64,000 nucleotides of DNA from Deltaproteobacteria bacterium (GCA_027493875.1 JAOSJX010000023.1:496001-560000); one strand, 5' to 3'. Counted from the first letter of the stretch, positions 43,579 through 54,350 are shown. Notes: generated from the letters alone by a model not told the origin. A program made the numbers and translations.

Positions 43579-45549
43579 ATGCGACGACTTCTATTGTCCA
43601 TGTTGCTATCGGTGGTGATCGCCGCGCCGGCGGCGGCGGGCGGGCCGGACAAACGGCTCCGCGAAAAACTCGGCCTCAACGGACGCTGCATCCCGCGATG
43701 TTCGAAGCGCGCCCGGAAGTGATCCGCGAAATGAAGCGTTTCGAACGCCTGCGGCGTAACGCCGCGCGCAAAGGCAAGGCCTTCAACCCGATCGTCATCA
43801 CCGATACCGATATCCTTTTCGACGCGGACGAGGCCGCCGGCACCATCGCCACCGAATCGACCGTCACCGTGGAGGCCACCGAGGACGGCGTGGCGTCGGG
43901 CGAATTCAGTATTTTCATGTTCGATTCGTTCGCCGTCGAAACAACCGGCGGCGATCCGCTGACGTACGACTACGACGATCTCTACGGCATCGCCGAGGTC
44001 ACCTTTCCGAGCACGCTGAACACCGGCGACACGGTCGAAATCGTTTTCAAGAACGCCGGCGACCCCGGCTGCGGACCGGACGATTTTTTCGGCATCGAGT
44101 TTTGCGCGGTCACGGAACAGATCGTCTATTTCGCTTTGTCGGATTGGATGCCGACGAAAACCGCGTATTCCGCGGACGATTTTTTCCGATCGGACCTTTT
44201 ACGACGCGTCGATCACCACGCCGTCCGGCTTCGTCGCGGTCACGACGTCCGACAAGGTTTCGGAGGACGATCTCGGCGCGGAAACGGCGCATCATTTCAC
44301 GGGCATGTTTCCGTCCTCGTATTTCGGCCTGGCGTACGCCGAATACGAGATGTTCGGCGCCGAGACCTCGGACGGCGCGCCGGTCAACGCCTTCGTTCAC
44401 ATGGGCTCGACGGATGCCGCGCAAGACTGGGCCGACATCGGCGCGGACATCATCGACGCGTTTTCCGATTGGTTTTCGCCGTACCTGTACAACAAGCACG
44501 ACCTGATCCAAACGCTCGACATCCTCGGCGGCGGCGTCGGGCCCCAGTCCGCGACGTTCTACTACGCCAGCGCGTTCACGACGCCGCCCACGGACTGGCC
44601 CGCGGAAAGCATCTTCTCCCACGAAATCGGCCACCAATGGTGGGGAAACATGATCGGCCTGGGCGATGCGGTGTCGCCGTGGCTCAACGAGGGCTTCGCG
44701 GAATACTCGTCGCGTCTCTACGGGTACGAGGTCTGGCCGTCGTATTATCAGGACTATCTCTACGAGCTCTATTTCCGCTATTTCCAATGGTACGTCCTCC
44801 CGAACGGCGAGGCGCCGATGTCCAGCTACGATCTGTTTTCCCTCGACGCGCTCGGTTATCAGGCGATCACGTATTGGAAAGGATCGCACTTTCTTCGCAT
44901 GCTTCAGTGGTATCTCGGCGACGACGTTTTTGAGGACGCGATGCGTACGTACGCCGAAACCTATCGCCAGGACGAGAGCGAGGAAGTCGTGACCGTCGAT
45001 AAGTTCCGCGCGTCGTTGGAAGCGTCCACCGGAGCGGACCTGTCCGGCGTTTTCGACCGCTGGGTCTCCCGGACGGGCTTTCCGGTCTACGAGTGGGCCG
45101 CGGAATTCGGCGAAAACGGCGAAGGCTCGACGGCGCGTATCCGGGCCGAACAAGTGCAAGACGGCAATCTCATCTACGACATGCCCCTCGCCGTTTCGAT
45201 CTGGTCCGGCGATGCGGACGAACCGGAAATATTCCGGCTGGAATTCGAAGGAAAAATCGCCGACGAAACCTTCCTTCTCGACGGCGAGCCGCGCGGCGTG
45301 AAAGTCGACGACGCCTTCTGGATCTGGGGCGACAAAATCCCCGTTCTGACGGGCGACGTGAACGGGTCGAACACGGTGGACGGAGTCGATTTCATTTACC
45401 TGGCCTGGGCGCAGGGCGGTGAAGCGGCGAGCTACGAGCATTGGAACTACTACACGGAAACGGACCTGAACCGCGACGGCCGCGTCGACGCCGAGGATCT
45501 GGACCTTTTCAACGAAACCTTCGGCGAGAAAGGGCGCATCGATGACTAA
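43579..45549 (+). CDS. Secreted M1-family metallopeptidase with C-terminal dockerin
   Basis: About 656 residues. Start ATG 43579, with GGAGGG upstream; signal peptide LLLSMLLSVVIAAPAAAGG. The catalytic domain has HEIGHQWWGN (zinc site, about 44620) and NEGFAEY with the third ligand Glu, as in M1 aminopeptidases. At the end lie two EF-hand-like dockerin repeats: GDVNGSNTVDGVD and TDLNRDGRVDAEDL (about 45352-45534). Dockerins bind cohesins. The gene's stop overlaps by 8 bases the start of a cohesin-like lipoprotein. Breaks near 43664-43685 and at the T run 44197-44200. A non-peptidase M1 role is possible but the zinc motif is intact. Confidence 0.87.
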
Positions 45550-46130
45550 CAAAACGCGCGCTTTGCTTTTCGTCCTCGCGGTCGCTTTCCTTCTCGCCGC
45601 GCCGATCGGCTGCGGTTGCGGAACGACGACGATGACGACGACAACGACGATGACGACGACGGATTTCAAGCCTCGTCCATTACTTTCGAGCCGTCCGGTT
45701 CCGGCGGCGCCGGGTCGGTTTGGCTGGAGTTGGCGGAAGCCGACCCGGAGACCAATTCGTTTTCACTGAATGTCCTGGCGCAAGGGCTCGGCGAAGTCTA
45801 CGGCCTCGCCGGCGCGCTCCGGTTTGATGGTGCCGTCGCCCAAATGCAGGGCGCGGAGGCCGGGCCGGCGCTGGAAGGAGACGGCGCGACGGTCATCGCC
45901 CGCGGCGCACCGTCGGAAGACGGCGGCGTTTTCGGGGCGTCGCGGAGCGTTGTTTGGCAGGCGTCCGCGCTCCTCCAGGACAAAGCGATTGTGGCCGTTC
46001 TTCGCTTCGGCGTCGGCGCCGCGGGGCGACGGAAATCACGTTCGCGGACACCGGGTCGGAAGCGCTAAGCCACGAACTCGAACCGGTCGCGGTCCACGCA
46101 TGGATCGGCGGCACGCTCCGCGTCGAATGA
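45542..46130 (+). CDS. Lipoprotein with Asp-rich spacer and cohesin-like domain
   Basis: About 195 residues. Signal peptide VLAVAFLLAAPIGC (Cys24), then a spacer of twelve or so Asp residues broken by one Asn, then one beta-rich domain. The domain has the cohesin plan: FSLNVLAQGLGEVYGLAGAL, RFDG, a Gly-rich middle, then AIVAVLRFGVGAAG, and a closing VAVHAWIGGTLRV. The identification is by pattern, not by search. It starts ATGACTAA inside the end of the dockerin-tailed M1 gene. Breaks at about 45620 and 46021-46030. A non-cohesin beta-sandwich (CBM-like) is the main alternative. Confidence 0.62.
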
Positions 46131-46191
46131 TGGACGCCCTTTGGTATTTATGCCAACCTTTTGTCCTTCCTTATGGTGACGGGGGTCGCCC

Positions 46192-47456
46192 ATGAACAGG
46201 CGAAATCTTTACGGGCTCGCGGCCGCGGTCTTCTTGATCTCCGCGATGGCCGGGGCGTGCGTTTCGGATGACGCGGGCGGTGACGAGGAGCCGGACAAGC
46301 TTGCCGCGTCCGGTCCGTCGGTTCCCTCGATGAAGTCCTGGCCGAACGCGGCGGTCGCGGCCCGGCCCCGCGGACGCCGCGGACGACGAAACCGACGGCG
46401 CCGGCGACATCGCGGGCGTGGTCGTCGATCCGCGCGACCACACTCCGATTCCGAACGTGCTGGTTAATATCGCTTTTCCGGACGGTAGCCCCACCGGCAT
46501 TCCGGCGATCACCACGGACGCGCTCGGCAAGTTCTCCCTCGTCGGGCTCAACGACGTGGAATACCTGCTGACGATCGCCGACGCGAACCACGTGACCACG
46601 CAAATCTGGACCGAAGCCCACGACGCCGCGGTGACGACGCTGCCGCCGCTGTGGTTCGTGGCGCATCCGGTGGTCGACAAAGGCGATATCTGCGGACAAA
46701 TCGTGGATGCGATCAATGGCCAGGGGCTCGCGGGCGCCACCATCGATTTCCCGCGCGGGCATGCATCCGCCCGAAACGCCGGATCATCCCGTGCTCTATT
46801 CCGCGACCACGGGGGCCCTCGGTTATTATTCCGTCGAAAAAATGCATGCCGGCGTTTACACCGGATATGCGTCGGCGCCGGGTCACATGACCGGCTATTT
46901 CTTCGTCTACGTCCTCGGCGACCGCGAGGTATGCGGCCAGAACGGCACGCTGTCACCGGTCATCAACGGCGACGAATTGCGTATCGTCCTGCAATGGGGG
47001 GACGCCGAGCGACCTGGACTCGCATCTCTGGGCGCCGCATCACGGGTGCGAATCGACCAACCCTTACCACTTGTACTATCCGGAGGCGGAATCGTACGGC
47101 GGCACGGGGTGCTCGACGTATTTCGCGCTGATCTGGACGACACGACCTCCAACGGCCCCGAAACGACGACGATCAAGGACAGCCTGGACGGCAACGCGCC
47201 GTTCCCGAATTCGCCATACCGTTTCGCGGTTCAGGACTATACGAACCGGAGCTCCGTCACGTCGCAGGCGATGTCGAATTCCAACGGCCTTCGCGTCGAC
47301 GTGCTCACCGCGGCCGGCCAACAGACGTTCTACATGCCGCCCAACACGCCGGCGACCGTCTGGTCGGTTTTCGACGCCGAATTCGATGGGTCTTCGTGGA
47401 CGATCACGGCCGTGGACGACTATTACTTTGAATACGATCCCGCTTATGTGTATTGA
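46192..47456 (+). CDS. Lipoprotein with carboxypeptidase-regulatory-like and DUF2135-like domains
   Basis: About 421 residues. Signal peptide FLISAMAGAC (Cys23), an acidic linker, then two beta-sandwich CarboxypepD_reg-like units (IAGVVVDPRDHTPIPNVLVNI, and ICGQIVDAINGQGLAGATID). Then a DUF2135-like segment, GTPSDLDSHLWAP, with DLDDTTSNGPETTTI near 47140. Such proteins are surface or secreted adhesion-type molecules. Four breaks (46367-46372, 46755, G run 46996-47001, 47128-47136) make details approximate. It follows the cohesin-like lipoprotein by 61 bases. Confidence 0.7.
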
Positions 47457-47472
47457 CGGTGAGGCGCGGACG

Positions 47473-48484
47473 ATGAAACGGGCGATTCAAAAGCATGTGA
47501 TCCACTGGGCGTTCCTCGCCGTGCTTCTCTCGACGATCGCGATCTCCCCCGCCGCGGCGGACCTCTACGATTTCCCGAGGACGGCGTGGACGGTCAGATC
47601 ATCGTCAGCGGCATTCCCGGGGTTCTTTTCGAAACGACCCAGGGGAAAAATTGGATCTACGGCGATTGGCGCGAGCTCGACGTCGACGGCGATCCGGCCT
47701 ATGACGGCCCTACCCCGACGGGCCTTACTTCTCGAACGGAAACTTCTTCGGGTGGTTGGGAACGATGGGATCCCAAGGACGCATTTCATTCGTCGATCCG
47801 GTCTCGAATTTCGGCGTCGGGTATTCGTCCGCCGATCTCATCACGCTCGAAGGTTATTCCGACACGGCCGCGCTGCTTGACAGTGTCACCGGCGATCCGA
47901 ATCTTGAGACGGGAGCAATGGGTTACCTCCTCGTTCAGGGCCCGGGGCTCGCGTACGTCGTCATCCGCGGGGAGTTCGGCAACTACTGGATTGTCGACGA
48001 TATTCAAACGGACGCCGAGGTCGAGTGCGAAGTGGATTTCGACTGCCAGGACGACGTGTTTTGCAACGGGCAGGAGCAATGCGTCGCCTGGGTTTGTCAG
48101 CCGGGCGAGCCGCCGGCCTGCGAGGACGACGGGCTCTTTTGCAACGGCGAGGAGTATTGCGACGAGTTTCTCGGCCGGTGCAACAAAATACCGGCCGAAG
48201 GGTGCGTTGACGACGGCCTCTATTGCAACGGGGAGGAATATTGCGACGAGCAACTCGACCGCTGCGAGCCGCGCAACGTTCCCCAATGCGAGGACGACGG
48301 GCTATTCTGTAACGGCGAGGAAACGTGCGTCGAGGAAACACGCGCGTGCGCGAGCGAGGGCGATCCCTGCGGCGACGATGAGGTGTGTGACGAGCCTTCG
48401 GACCAATGCCTCGGCCCCGGCGGCGATAGCCTGACGGAGACCGACGACCTGGTCACCGGAGGCGGGTGTACGCTGTTCCAGTAA
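47473..48484 (+). CDS. Secreted Cys-rich repeat protein
   Basis: About 337 residues. Signal peptide (HWAFLAVLLSTIAISPAAA). The N-terminal 160 residues form a jelly-roll-like domain (ISFVDPVSNFGVGYSSADLI, GEFGNYWIVDDI). The C-terminal part holds four Cys-rich repeats of the form C-DDGLFCNGEEYCDE (about 48016-48400), seen in secreted proteins of Myxococcota-type genomes. Disulfides are likely. Breaks near 47574-47578 and about 47720. Function unknown; probably extracellular, in the same unit as the two preceding lipoproteins. Confidence 0.68.
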
Positions 48485-48496
48485 TGAGGGGGACCT

Positions 48497-49360
48497 ATGA
48501 ACGTTATCTTGATCCTTAGCCGGGACCCGGAAATGGCCCGGACCATCGAGAAATCGCTGGACGCGGGCTGGTTCAAGACGTGGACCTGCTACAGCCCGGC
48601 CGATGCGATTTCCCTGATCGGACGCCAGGAGCCGTGCGCGGTCGTCGTCGACGGACGCACCAACCGGGAGAGTAACCTGGAATTCATCCGCCGTCTCAAG
48701 CAGGACCTGGGGAACGGCCACCTGCCGTGCCTTTTTTTCCATGCCCCGAATGACAAGCCGGGGGCGGATATCCTCGCCGCCGCGGGCGTGGACGAGCACC
48801 TCGCCTGGCCGACGACGGTCGCGATCGTGGGAACCCGCTTGAAACACCTTGTCGAAATGTATGAGGCCAACCGGCGTCGTGACGTCAATCTATTTTCCGA
48901 GGGCGTCGGCGGCGGTGGAGACGAATCGTTTCAGAAAAGCGGGACGCAATACCAGGGTCTTTCGACCGCGATTTTTTTTCGGAAGGCCGCGCCGGGCGCC
49001 GCGAGGAGGCCCGTCGCCGAGACGGTCGTCGAGGAAAAGGCGGACTCGATCGAGTTGCCGAAGGATTTTTTCGACGGCAACGACGTGGATCTGACGCAAC
49101 CGAAAATCCTCCACGGCGCGGAGGCGTTCGGATCGAGCCGCGTGTCGATGGGAGAACGGGACGGCGGCGGGGATGCCGCGCCCGCGGATTTCGGCGCCTT
49201 GTCGGCCGAAAAACTCGAAGAAATCGCCGCGCGGCTGTTGAACAAGAAGCTCGACGACGCGGCCCGCAAGCAGATCCGGCGCGTTATCGCCGAGGCGGTT
49301 CACGCGGAGATCGACAGTCTTCTTCCCTCGCTCATCGAACGCATCCGCAAGGAACTCTGA
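48497..49360 (+). CDS. Receiver-like protein with C-terminal helical domain
   Basis: 287 residues, intact. The first 115 residues look like a response-regulator receiver (VILILSRDPEMARTIEKSL, CAVVVDGRTN with the Asp at the phosphorylation position, PCLFFHAP), but conserved acidic pocket residues are incomplete (SRD), so phosphorylation is doubtful. A linker with GGGG and FFRKAAPGAARRP follows, and a C-terminal helical segment (ALSAEKLEEIAARLLNKKLDD, ESLLPSLIERIRKEL). No kinase is adjacent. Role unknown. Confidence 0.6.
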   Translation: MNVILILSRDPEMARTIEKSLDAGWFKTWTCYSPADAISLIGRQEPCAVVVDGRTNRESNLEFIRRLKQDLGNGHLPCLFFHAPNDKPGADILAAAGVDEHLAWPTTVAIVGTRLKHLVEMYEANRRRDVNLFSEGVGGGGDESFQKSGTQYQGLSTAIFFRKAAPGAARRPVAETVVEEKADSIELPKDFFDGNDVDLTQPKILHGAEAFGSSRVSMGERDGGGDAAPADFGALSAEKLEEIAARLLNKKLDDAARKQIRRVIAEAVHAEIDSLLPSLIERIRKEL

Positions 49361-49391
49361 AGCTCGACGAGGCGCCGCGGGCGGCAAGATC

Positions 49392-50239
49392 ATGCACGCT
49401 TCTTTAACCCGTCAGGAACGGGAACTGATTCGGCTCGCACTGGCGGAAGATCTGGGGCCGGGCGACCTGACGACCGAAGCCGCCTTGGCCGATGACGCCG
49501 CCGGCCTCGGCCGGATGGCGGCGAAAGAATCGCTGGTTCTCGCCGGATTGGATTATGCCCGCGCCGTTTTTGAGGAGCTCGACGAGCGCATCGCCTTTCG
49601 CGCCGCCGCCGAGGACGGGGCCCGTCTCGATTCCGGAACCGTTGTCGCGGAATGCGAGGCCCCCTCGCCTCGCTTCTCGCGGGGGAACGGCTCGCCCTCA
49701 ATCTCCTGCAGCATTTGTCCGGCATCGCCACCATGACCGCGCGATACGTCGACGCGTTGCGGGGGTTGCCAACGCGCGTGACGGATACGCGAAAAAACGA
49801 CGCCACTCTGGCGCCGCGCGGAGAAATACGCGGTGCGGGCGGGCGGCGGCGTCAATCACCGCATGGGACTTTTCGACGTCGCCCTCGTCAAAGACAATCA
49901 CATCGACGCTTGCGGCTCCGTCGCAAGAGCCGTCGCCGCCGCCCGCGTGCACCTCGGGCCGAACGCGCCGATCATTGCGGAAATCCGGTCGCCGGACGAG
50001 ATCGAGCCCGCGCTTGGGGCCGGGGCCACACGCCTTTATTTGACAACATGACGCCGGAACGCGTCGCGGAATGCGTCGCGATCTGCGCCGGCCGCGCCGA
50101 AACCGAAGCCAGCGGCGGCGTCACCCTCGAAAACGCCGCGCGGTACGGCGCGGCGGGCGTGAAATTTTTGTCCGTCGGCGCTTTGACCCATTCGGTGCGG
50201 GCGGCGGATCTCCATATGAAAATCGAGCGCCGGCCATGA
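49392..50239 (+). CDS. nadC: Nicotinate-nucleotide pyrophosphorylase (carboxylating)
   Basis: About 282 residues. Makes nicotinate mononucleotide from quinolinate and PRPP in NAD synthesis. [57 protein letters not shown] (with the A run 49792-49797 corrected), [17 protein letters not shown], and the C-terminal [19 protein letters not shown]. Further breaks at the C run 49660-49664 and near 50033. The stop overlaps birA (ATGA). nadA and nadB are not in the window. Confidence 0.93.
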
Positions 50240-51021
50240 TGGGAGAACTGTCGGCGACGCGCCTCCGGGGGCTTTTGGAAGACCAGGAGATCGGCCGCGA
50301 TATTCAGGTGTTTCGCGAGGTCGTTTCGACGAACGAAATGCTCTCCCAAATAGCCGCGGAGGGAGCCCGTCACGGCACCGCGGTGGTGGCCGACGCTCAG
50401 ATCGCGGGCCGTGGGCGGCTGGGCCGCTCCTGGAGTTCGCCGCCCGGCACGAACATCTACACGTCCGTTCTGCTGCGCGGATTCGACGCGGCGACGGCGC
50501 CGCTGGCCGTTTATCTTGCCGGCGTGGCCGTCGCCGAGGCCATGGAGCGCCTGGCGGATATCGCCCCCTTCGTTAAATGGCCGAACGACGTGCATGCGCG
50601 CGGAAAGAAGCTCGCCGGCATCCTGTGCGAATCGGTGCCCGGCGCGGCCGACCATGGCGTCATCATCGGAATCGGATGGAACGTCAACGCGCTGCTCAAC
50701 GACTTTCCGCGGGAAATCCGCGATACGGCGACGTCGCTGCATCTGCTCACCGGCCGGCGTTTTGACCGCGCGCTCGTCCTCGCCGAGCTTTACCGCCATC
50801 TGGAGCGGCGGTATAACGAATTTCGCGCGGACCGGCGCATCGTTCTGGAACGTTGGAAGACCCTGGCGAGAATCGGCGACGTGCGCTATCGCGTCGGCGT
50901 GGACGGACGCGTCGTCGACGGGACCGCAACGGACCTGGCTCCCGACGGAGCGCTTGTCCTGACATGTCCCGGCGGCGAGCGCGCCGTGATTCATTCCGGC
51001 GACGTTCTCGCCTACGAGTAG
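50236..51021 (+). CDS. birA: Biotin-[acetyl-CoA-carboxylase] ligase
   Basis: About 261 residues, intact. Attaches biotin to carrier proteins. [20 protein letters not shown] is the biotin/ATP loop, [19 protein letters not shown] follows with the catalytic Lys, and GIGWNVN is near. There is no N-terminal DNA-binding domain, so it is not the E. coli-type repressor. The start overlaps nadC, and coaX follows 8 bases later: a cofactor operon. Confidence 0.93.
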   Translation: MMGELSATRLRGLLEDQEIGRDIQVFREVVSTNEMLSQIAAEGARHGTAVVADAQIAGRGRLGRSWSSPPGTNIYTSVLLRGFDAATAPLAVYLAGVAVAEAMERLADIAPFVKWPNDVHARGKKLAGILCESVPGAADHGVIIGIGWNVNALLNDFPREIRDTATSLHLLTGRRFDRALVLAELYRHLERRYNEFRADRRIVLERWKTLARIGDVRYRVGVDGRVVDGTATDLAPDGALVLTCPGGERAVIHSGDVLAYE

Positions 51022-51029
51022 GAGGCGGC

Positions 51030-51800
51030 GTGCTTTTCGTCATCGACGTCGGCAACACGAATATCGTGCTGGGTCTGTACGATGGCGAGCGCCTCGCGGC
51101 CTCCTGGCGCGTCGCCACCCGCGCGGACCGCACCGCCGACGAATACGGCATGATCATACTGGAACTTTTCCGACATTTCGGCCTCGAAAAATCGGCCGTG
51201 AGCGGGGTGATCTTGTCGTGCGTGGTCCCGGCCCTGACCTACACGTTCTCGACCATGGCGAAGCGCTATTTCGGCTTGGAGGCGCTGTCCGTCGGGCCGG
51301 GCATGAAAACCGGTATCCCCATTCTCTATGACAACCCCAAGGAGGTGGGCGCCGACCGCATCGTCAACGCGGTCGCGGCCTACCAGCGGCACCGCTGCGC
51401 GCTGGTCGTGGTCGATTTCGGCACCGCCACGACCTTCGACGCGATCACGTCCAAGGGCGAGTACGCCGGCGGCGCGATCGCCCCCGGCATCGATATCTCC
51501 ATGGACGCCCTTTTCGTTCACGCCGCGAAGTTGCCGCGCGTGGAGGTGGCCCGCCCGAAGGCCGTGATCGGCAAGAACACCGTGCACAGCATGCAGGCCG
51601 GAACCTATTTTGGTTACGTGGGTTTGGTTCAGGAACTCGTCGGGCGCATGAAAAAAGAGCTTGACGCCCCGTCCCGCGTCGTGGCCACCGGCGGTCTGGC
51701 CGGCCTCATCGCCAAGGACGCCTCGTGCATCGACGAGGTGGACGAACATCTCACCCTCGAAGGCCTGCGCCTTCTCTGGGAGCTCAACTCAAATAACTAG
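51030..51800 (+). CDS. coaX: Type III pantothenate kinase
   Basis: About 256 residues, intact; start GTG 51030 with GGAGG five bases upstream. First step of coenzyme A synthesis. [17 protein letters not shown] (phosphate-1), then [38 protein letters not shown] (phosphate-2) and [14 protein letters not shown]. Last gene of the nadC-birA-coaX unit. Confidence 0.95.
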   Translation: MLFVIDVGNTNIVLGLYDGERLAASWRVATRADRTADEYGMIILELFRHFGLEKSAVSGVILSCVVPALTYTFSTMAKRYFGLEALSVGPGMKTGIPILYDNPKEVGADRIVNAVAAYQRHRCALVVVDFGTATTFDAITSKGEYAGGAIAPGIDISMDALFVHAAKLPRVEVARPKAVIGKNTVHSMQAGTYFGYVGLVQELVGRMKKELDAPSRVVATGGLAGLIAKDASCIDEVDEHLTLEGLRLLWELNSNN

Positions 51801-51817
51801 TAATTCCAAATATTTAT

Positions 51818-51828
51818 GATAGTCTATC
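51818..51828 (+). promoter_or_regulatory. Small palindrome GATAGTCTATC
   Basis: Five-base arms around one base, in an AT-richer gap 25 bases upstream of the candidate promoter. Operator-like, but no regulator is known. Confidence 0.25.
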
Positions 51829-51852
51829 GTCTCGCGAAACACCGTTTGTCGG

Positions 51853-51881
51853 TTGACTTGAATCGGCGTCTCGTGATAGTT
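51853..51881 (+). promoter_or_regulatory. Candidate promoter of the DUF4398/OmpA unit
   Basis: TTGACT (51853-51858), 17-base spacer, ATAGTT (51876-51881), about 33 bases before the ATG. Good -35, weak -10. Confidence 0.4.
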
Positions 51882-51914
51882 GTTCTAAACTCTTTGCAGG
51901 CCTTGGATTTTTAG

Positions 51915-52220
51915 ATGCGTCGTGTCGTGACCATCCTCCTCGGAGCCGCCCTGCTCCTTTCGGGATGCGCGGGTCTGGATCAACGTCCGTCCGTATCCGT
52001 TGATGCCACCAAAGAGCTGTTCAACGCCGCCAAATACTCCGGGGCGATCGTCAAATCGCCGTACGAGTACCATGCCGCCGAGATCTACTTGAATCAGGCG
52101 CTTCAGGAATACGACAAGGGCCATAATTCGGTCGGCGACGCGTACTTGCTGAAGGCCAACGAATTCGCCACGCAGGCCTACAAAAACGCCAAGAAATTCC
52201 GGAAAATCGACCTGAAATGA
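51915..52220 (+). CDS. DUF4398-like lipoprotein
   Basis: 101 residues. Lipoprotein signal peptide with LLLSGC (Cys18). The mature part is helical and Ala/Tyr-rich (KSPYEYHAAEIYLNQALQEYD, AYLLKANEFATQAYKNAKKF), as in DUF4398 proteins that sit beside OmpA-type proteins. It lacks the Asp tract found in other lipoproteins here. It shares ATGA with the OmpA gene, so the two are made together. Confidence 0.75.
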   Translation: MRRVVTILLGAALLLSGCAGLDQRPSVSVDATKELFNAAKYSGAIVKSPYEYHAAEIYLNQALQEYDKGHNSVGDAYLLKANEFATQAYKNAKKFRKIDLK

Positions 52221-53266
52221 ATGCGCGCCCGACATGGCTGCGGCGTCTTACGTTGGGGGGTGGATGGGCCGCGCTCCTGGCGGTGACGGCGTGCTCCAAC
52301 GCGGTAAAAGAGCGCCTTCCGGATGTCGAGGCGAAACTCGAACTGGCGCGCTCCCGCGGCGCCCAGTGGTGCGCGCCGAAGGAATTCGCCTCGGCGGAAG
52401 CCTATCTCGATTTCGCCCGGCAGGAAGTCGAGCGGGGCAGCGTCGCCGACGCGCAGACCTACCTCACTTACGCCAACGGTCACGTCACGTCGGCGCTCGA
52501 TAATTCCGCCGGGTGTGCGCACGATCTCGACGGCGACCGGATCGCGGATATGGAAGACGGTGACCCGTACCGCGCCGAGGATTACGACGGCTGGCAGGAC
52601 GAGGACGGCGTGCCGGATTACGACAACGACGGCGACGGCTATCTGGATACCGAGGACGCCTGCCCCGACAGCCCCGAGGATTTCGACGGCCATCTTGACG
52701 AGGACGGCTGCCCGGACATCGACAACGACCGCGACGGCGTCCCGGACCGAATGGACCGCTGTCCCGACGAGCCCGAGGACGTCGACGGATGGCAGGACGA
52801 GGACGGATGCGCCGACCCGGACAACGATTTCGACGGCTTCCCGGACGCCGAGGACAAGTGCCCGACCGCCGCGGAGACGAAGAACGACTTTCTCGACGAC
52901 GACGGATGCCCCGACATCCGGCCGAAAAAGTTCAAGATCGTCATGACGCCGGAGATCAAGTTTTCCGGAAAATCCACGCGGCTGCCCGAATCCGAAAAAG
53001 CGAAACTTCGCGAGTTCGCCCTCCGGCTGATGGAAAACCCGGAAATGTCCGTCCGCATCGAGGCGCACGTCGAGCCGTCGTCGCGGCCCGACAAGGATCA
53101 GGTCCTGACGCAGAAGCAAGCGGACGCGGTGGCCGCGGTGCTTATGGATGCCGGCATCGATCCCGACCGCGTCATCGCGATCGGTTTCGGCGGCGACCGG
53201 CCGATCGAGGGCGAAAGGGGCTCGGCGAACCGGCGCTTCCTCCTCGTGATTTTCCAGACGCGATGA
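52217..53266 (+). CDS. OmpA-family lipoprotein with thrombospondin type 3 repeats
   Basis: 349 residues, intact. Signal peptide ends LAVTAC (Cys26). A helical DUF4398-like part follows ([19 protein letters not shown]), then four or five calcium-binding repeats of the form [40 protein letters not shown]. The C-terminal OmpA/Pal-like domain carries [18 protein letters not shown] and [17 protein letters not shown]. Normally it has a peptidoglycan-binding Asp/Arg pair (GFGGDRPI). It probably links the outer membrane to the wall. Start overlaps the upstream lipoprotein; the stop overlaps rfaE2. Confidence 0.88.
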   Translation: MNARPTWLRRLTLGGGWAALLAVTACSNAVKERLPDVEAKLELARSRGAQWCAPKEFASAEAYLDFARQEVERGSVADAQTYLTYANGHVTSALDNSAGCAHDLDGDRIADMEDGDPYRAEDYDGWQDEDGVPDYDNDGDGYLDTEDACPDSPEDFDGHLDEDGCPDIDNDRDGVPDRMDRCPDEPEDVDGWQDEDGCADPDNDFDGFPDAEDKCPTAAETKNDFLDDDGCPDIRPKKFKIVMTPEIKFSGKSTRLPESEKAKLREFALRLMENPEMSVRIEAHVEPSSRPDKDQVLTQKQADAVAAVLMDAGIDPDRVIAIGFGGDRPIEGERGSANRRFLLVIFQTR

Positions 53267-53758
53267 AGACCTTTCGGCCGCCGCGCGCGAAGATCGGGAC
53301 GCTCGACGAAATCGTCCGGGCCCGCGGGGCGCACCGGGCCGAAGGCCGGCGGGTTGCCCTGACAAACGGCTGTTTCGACCTCCTTCACGCCGGCCACCTT
53401 CATACGCTGACGCACGCCCGCGAGGCCGCCGATGCGCTCATTGTCGCCGTCAATTCGGATGCGAGCGTCCGCGAACTCAAGGGCGCCGGACGGCCCATCA
53501 TTCCGCAGGACGAACGCGCGGAAGCTGCTCGCGTCGTTTTCGTGCGTCGATCATGTGTTGATCTTCGACGAGCTCAACCCGCTGCGCGTTGTCGAAACAC
53601 TGCTTCCGGATTTTCTCGTGAAAGGCGGCGATTGGGCCGAGGACGCCGTGATCGGCCGCGCCGAAGTGGAAGCCGCGGGCGGCCGGGTTTTACGCGTCCC
53701 GCCGCTGCCCGGCCGTTCGACGACGGATATTATCGGGAAGATTCTTCGATCCGGTTGA
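53263..53758 (+). CDS. D-glycero-beta-D-manno-heptose 1-phosphate adenylyltransferase (RfaE domain II)
   Basis: About 165 residues, matching the C-terminal half of Hld[15 protein letters not shown] motif: [19 protein letters not shown], then [24 protein letters not shown] and FLVKGGDW, ending with [10 protein letters not shown]. It makes ADP-heptose from heptose-1-phosphate for the LPS core genes at 1614-7771. The kinase is a separate gene at 1614-2618. One break near 53516-53524. Start ATGA-overlaps the OmpA gene. Confidence 0.9.
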
Positions 53759-53810
53759 CTGGACCGGACGCGCCGCTCGTTTTACGATCGCGCGGAAAGG
53801 AGGGTGTCGC

Positions 53811-54350
53811 GTGCTGGAGTCGGCCCTGGCGCCCGTCGCCCGAATGGCGGCTGTTTATTGGAGCGTGGTCAACGCCGTTCACATCGGCGCCCTCAAGAAA
53901 ATCGGGATTCTGGAGGACGGCGTGCTTCGCTTCTCGGAAGTCCTCGCCTCGCCCGCGGCGCGGTTCGAATTGCTCGCCGAGCAAAATTTGATGGGTCTTT
54001 TCGATCCCACGAACGAAGAGCAGTTCTTAACCTGGAAGATCAGTCCGGGCAGCCGCATCACCGTCGACGGCCTGTGCCGAGACGCCGCGGTGGACGAAGG
54101 CCATCTGAAGCTCGTGCCCTTCAAGTACGTCGAATACCGCTTTGATTTTTCGAGCGGGGGAAACGGTCCGTGGAACTTTCTCGGCCTGAAAAACCTCAAA
54201 TCGTGGCATCAGGTCGCGGCGTGGTCCACGCTGCGCGGCGACGTCCACGACGCGGCCGGCGGCAAAGTCGCCCGCTGTGAAGTTTTCTCGGGCGAACAAC
54301 CGGCGCTCGCGTCGCTCAGGCCGTTTCTGGCGAGTCTTCGGATTCGCTAA
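53811..54350 (+). CDS. Conserved-looking protein of unknown function
   Basis: 179 residues, intact, probably starting at GTG 53811 (AAAGGAGGG upstream). No recognised domain. Mixed alpha/beta composition, no signal peptide or membrane segment. Parts such as [31 protein letters not shown] and [19 protein letters not shown] look folded. It ends 9 bases before the convergent ald gene. Confidence 0.55.
   Translation: MLESALAPVARMAAVYWSVVNAVHIGALKKIGILEDGVLRFSEVLASPAARFELLAEQNLMGLFDPTNEEQFLTWKISPGSRITVDGLCRDAAVDEGHLKLVPFKYVEYRFDFSSGGNGPWNFLGLKNLKSWHQVAAWSTLRGDVHDAAGGKVARCEVFSGEQPALASLRPFLASLRIR

Noticed and set aside
44110..45669. Minus-strand open frame of 519 codons
   Set aside because: Antisense to the M1 peptidase; Arg/Val/Asp-rich shadow without domains.
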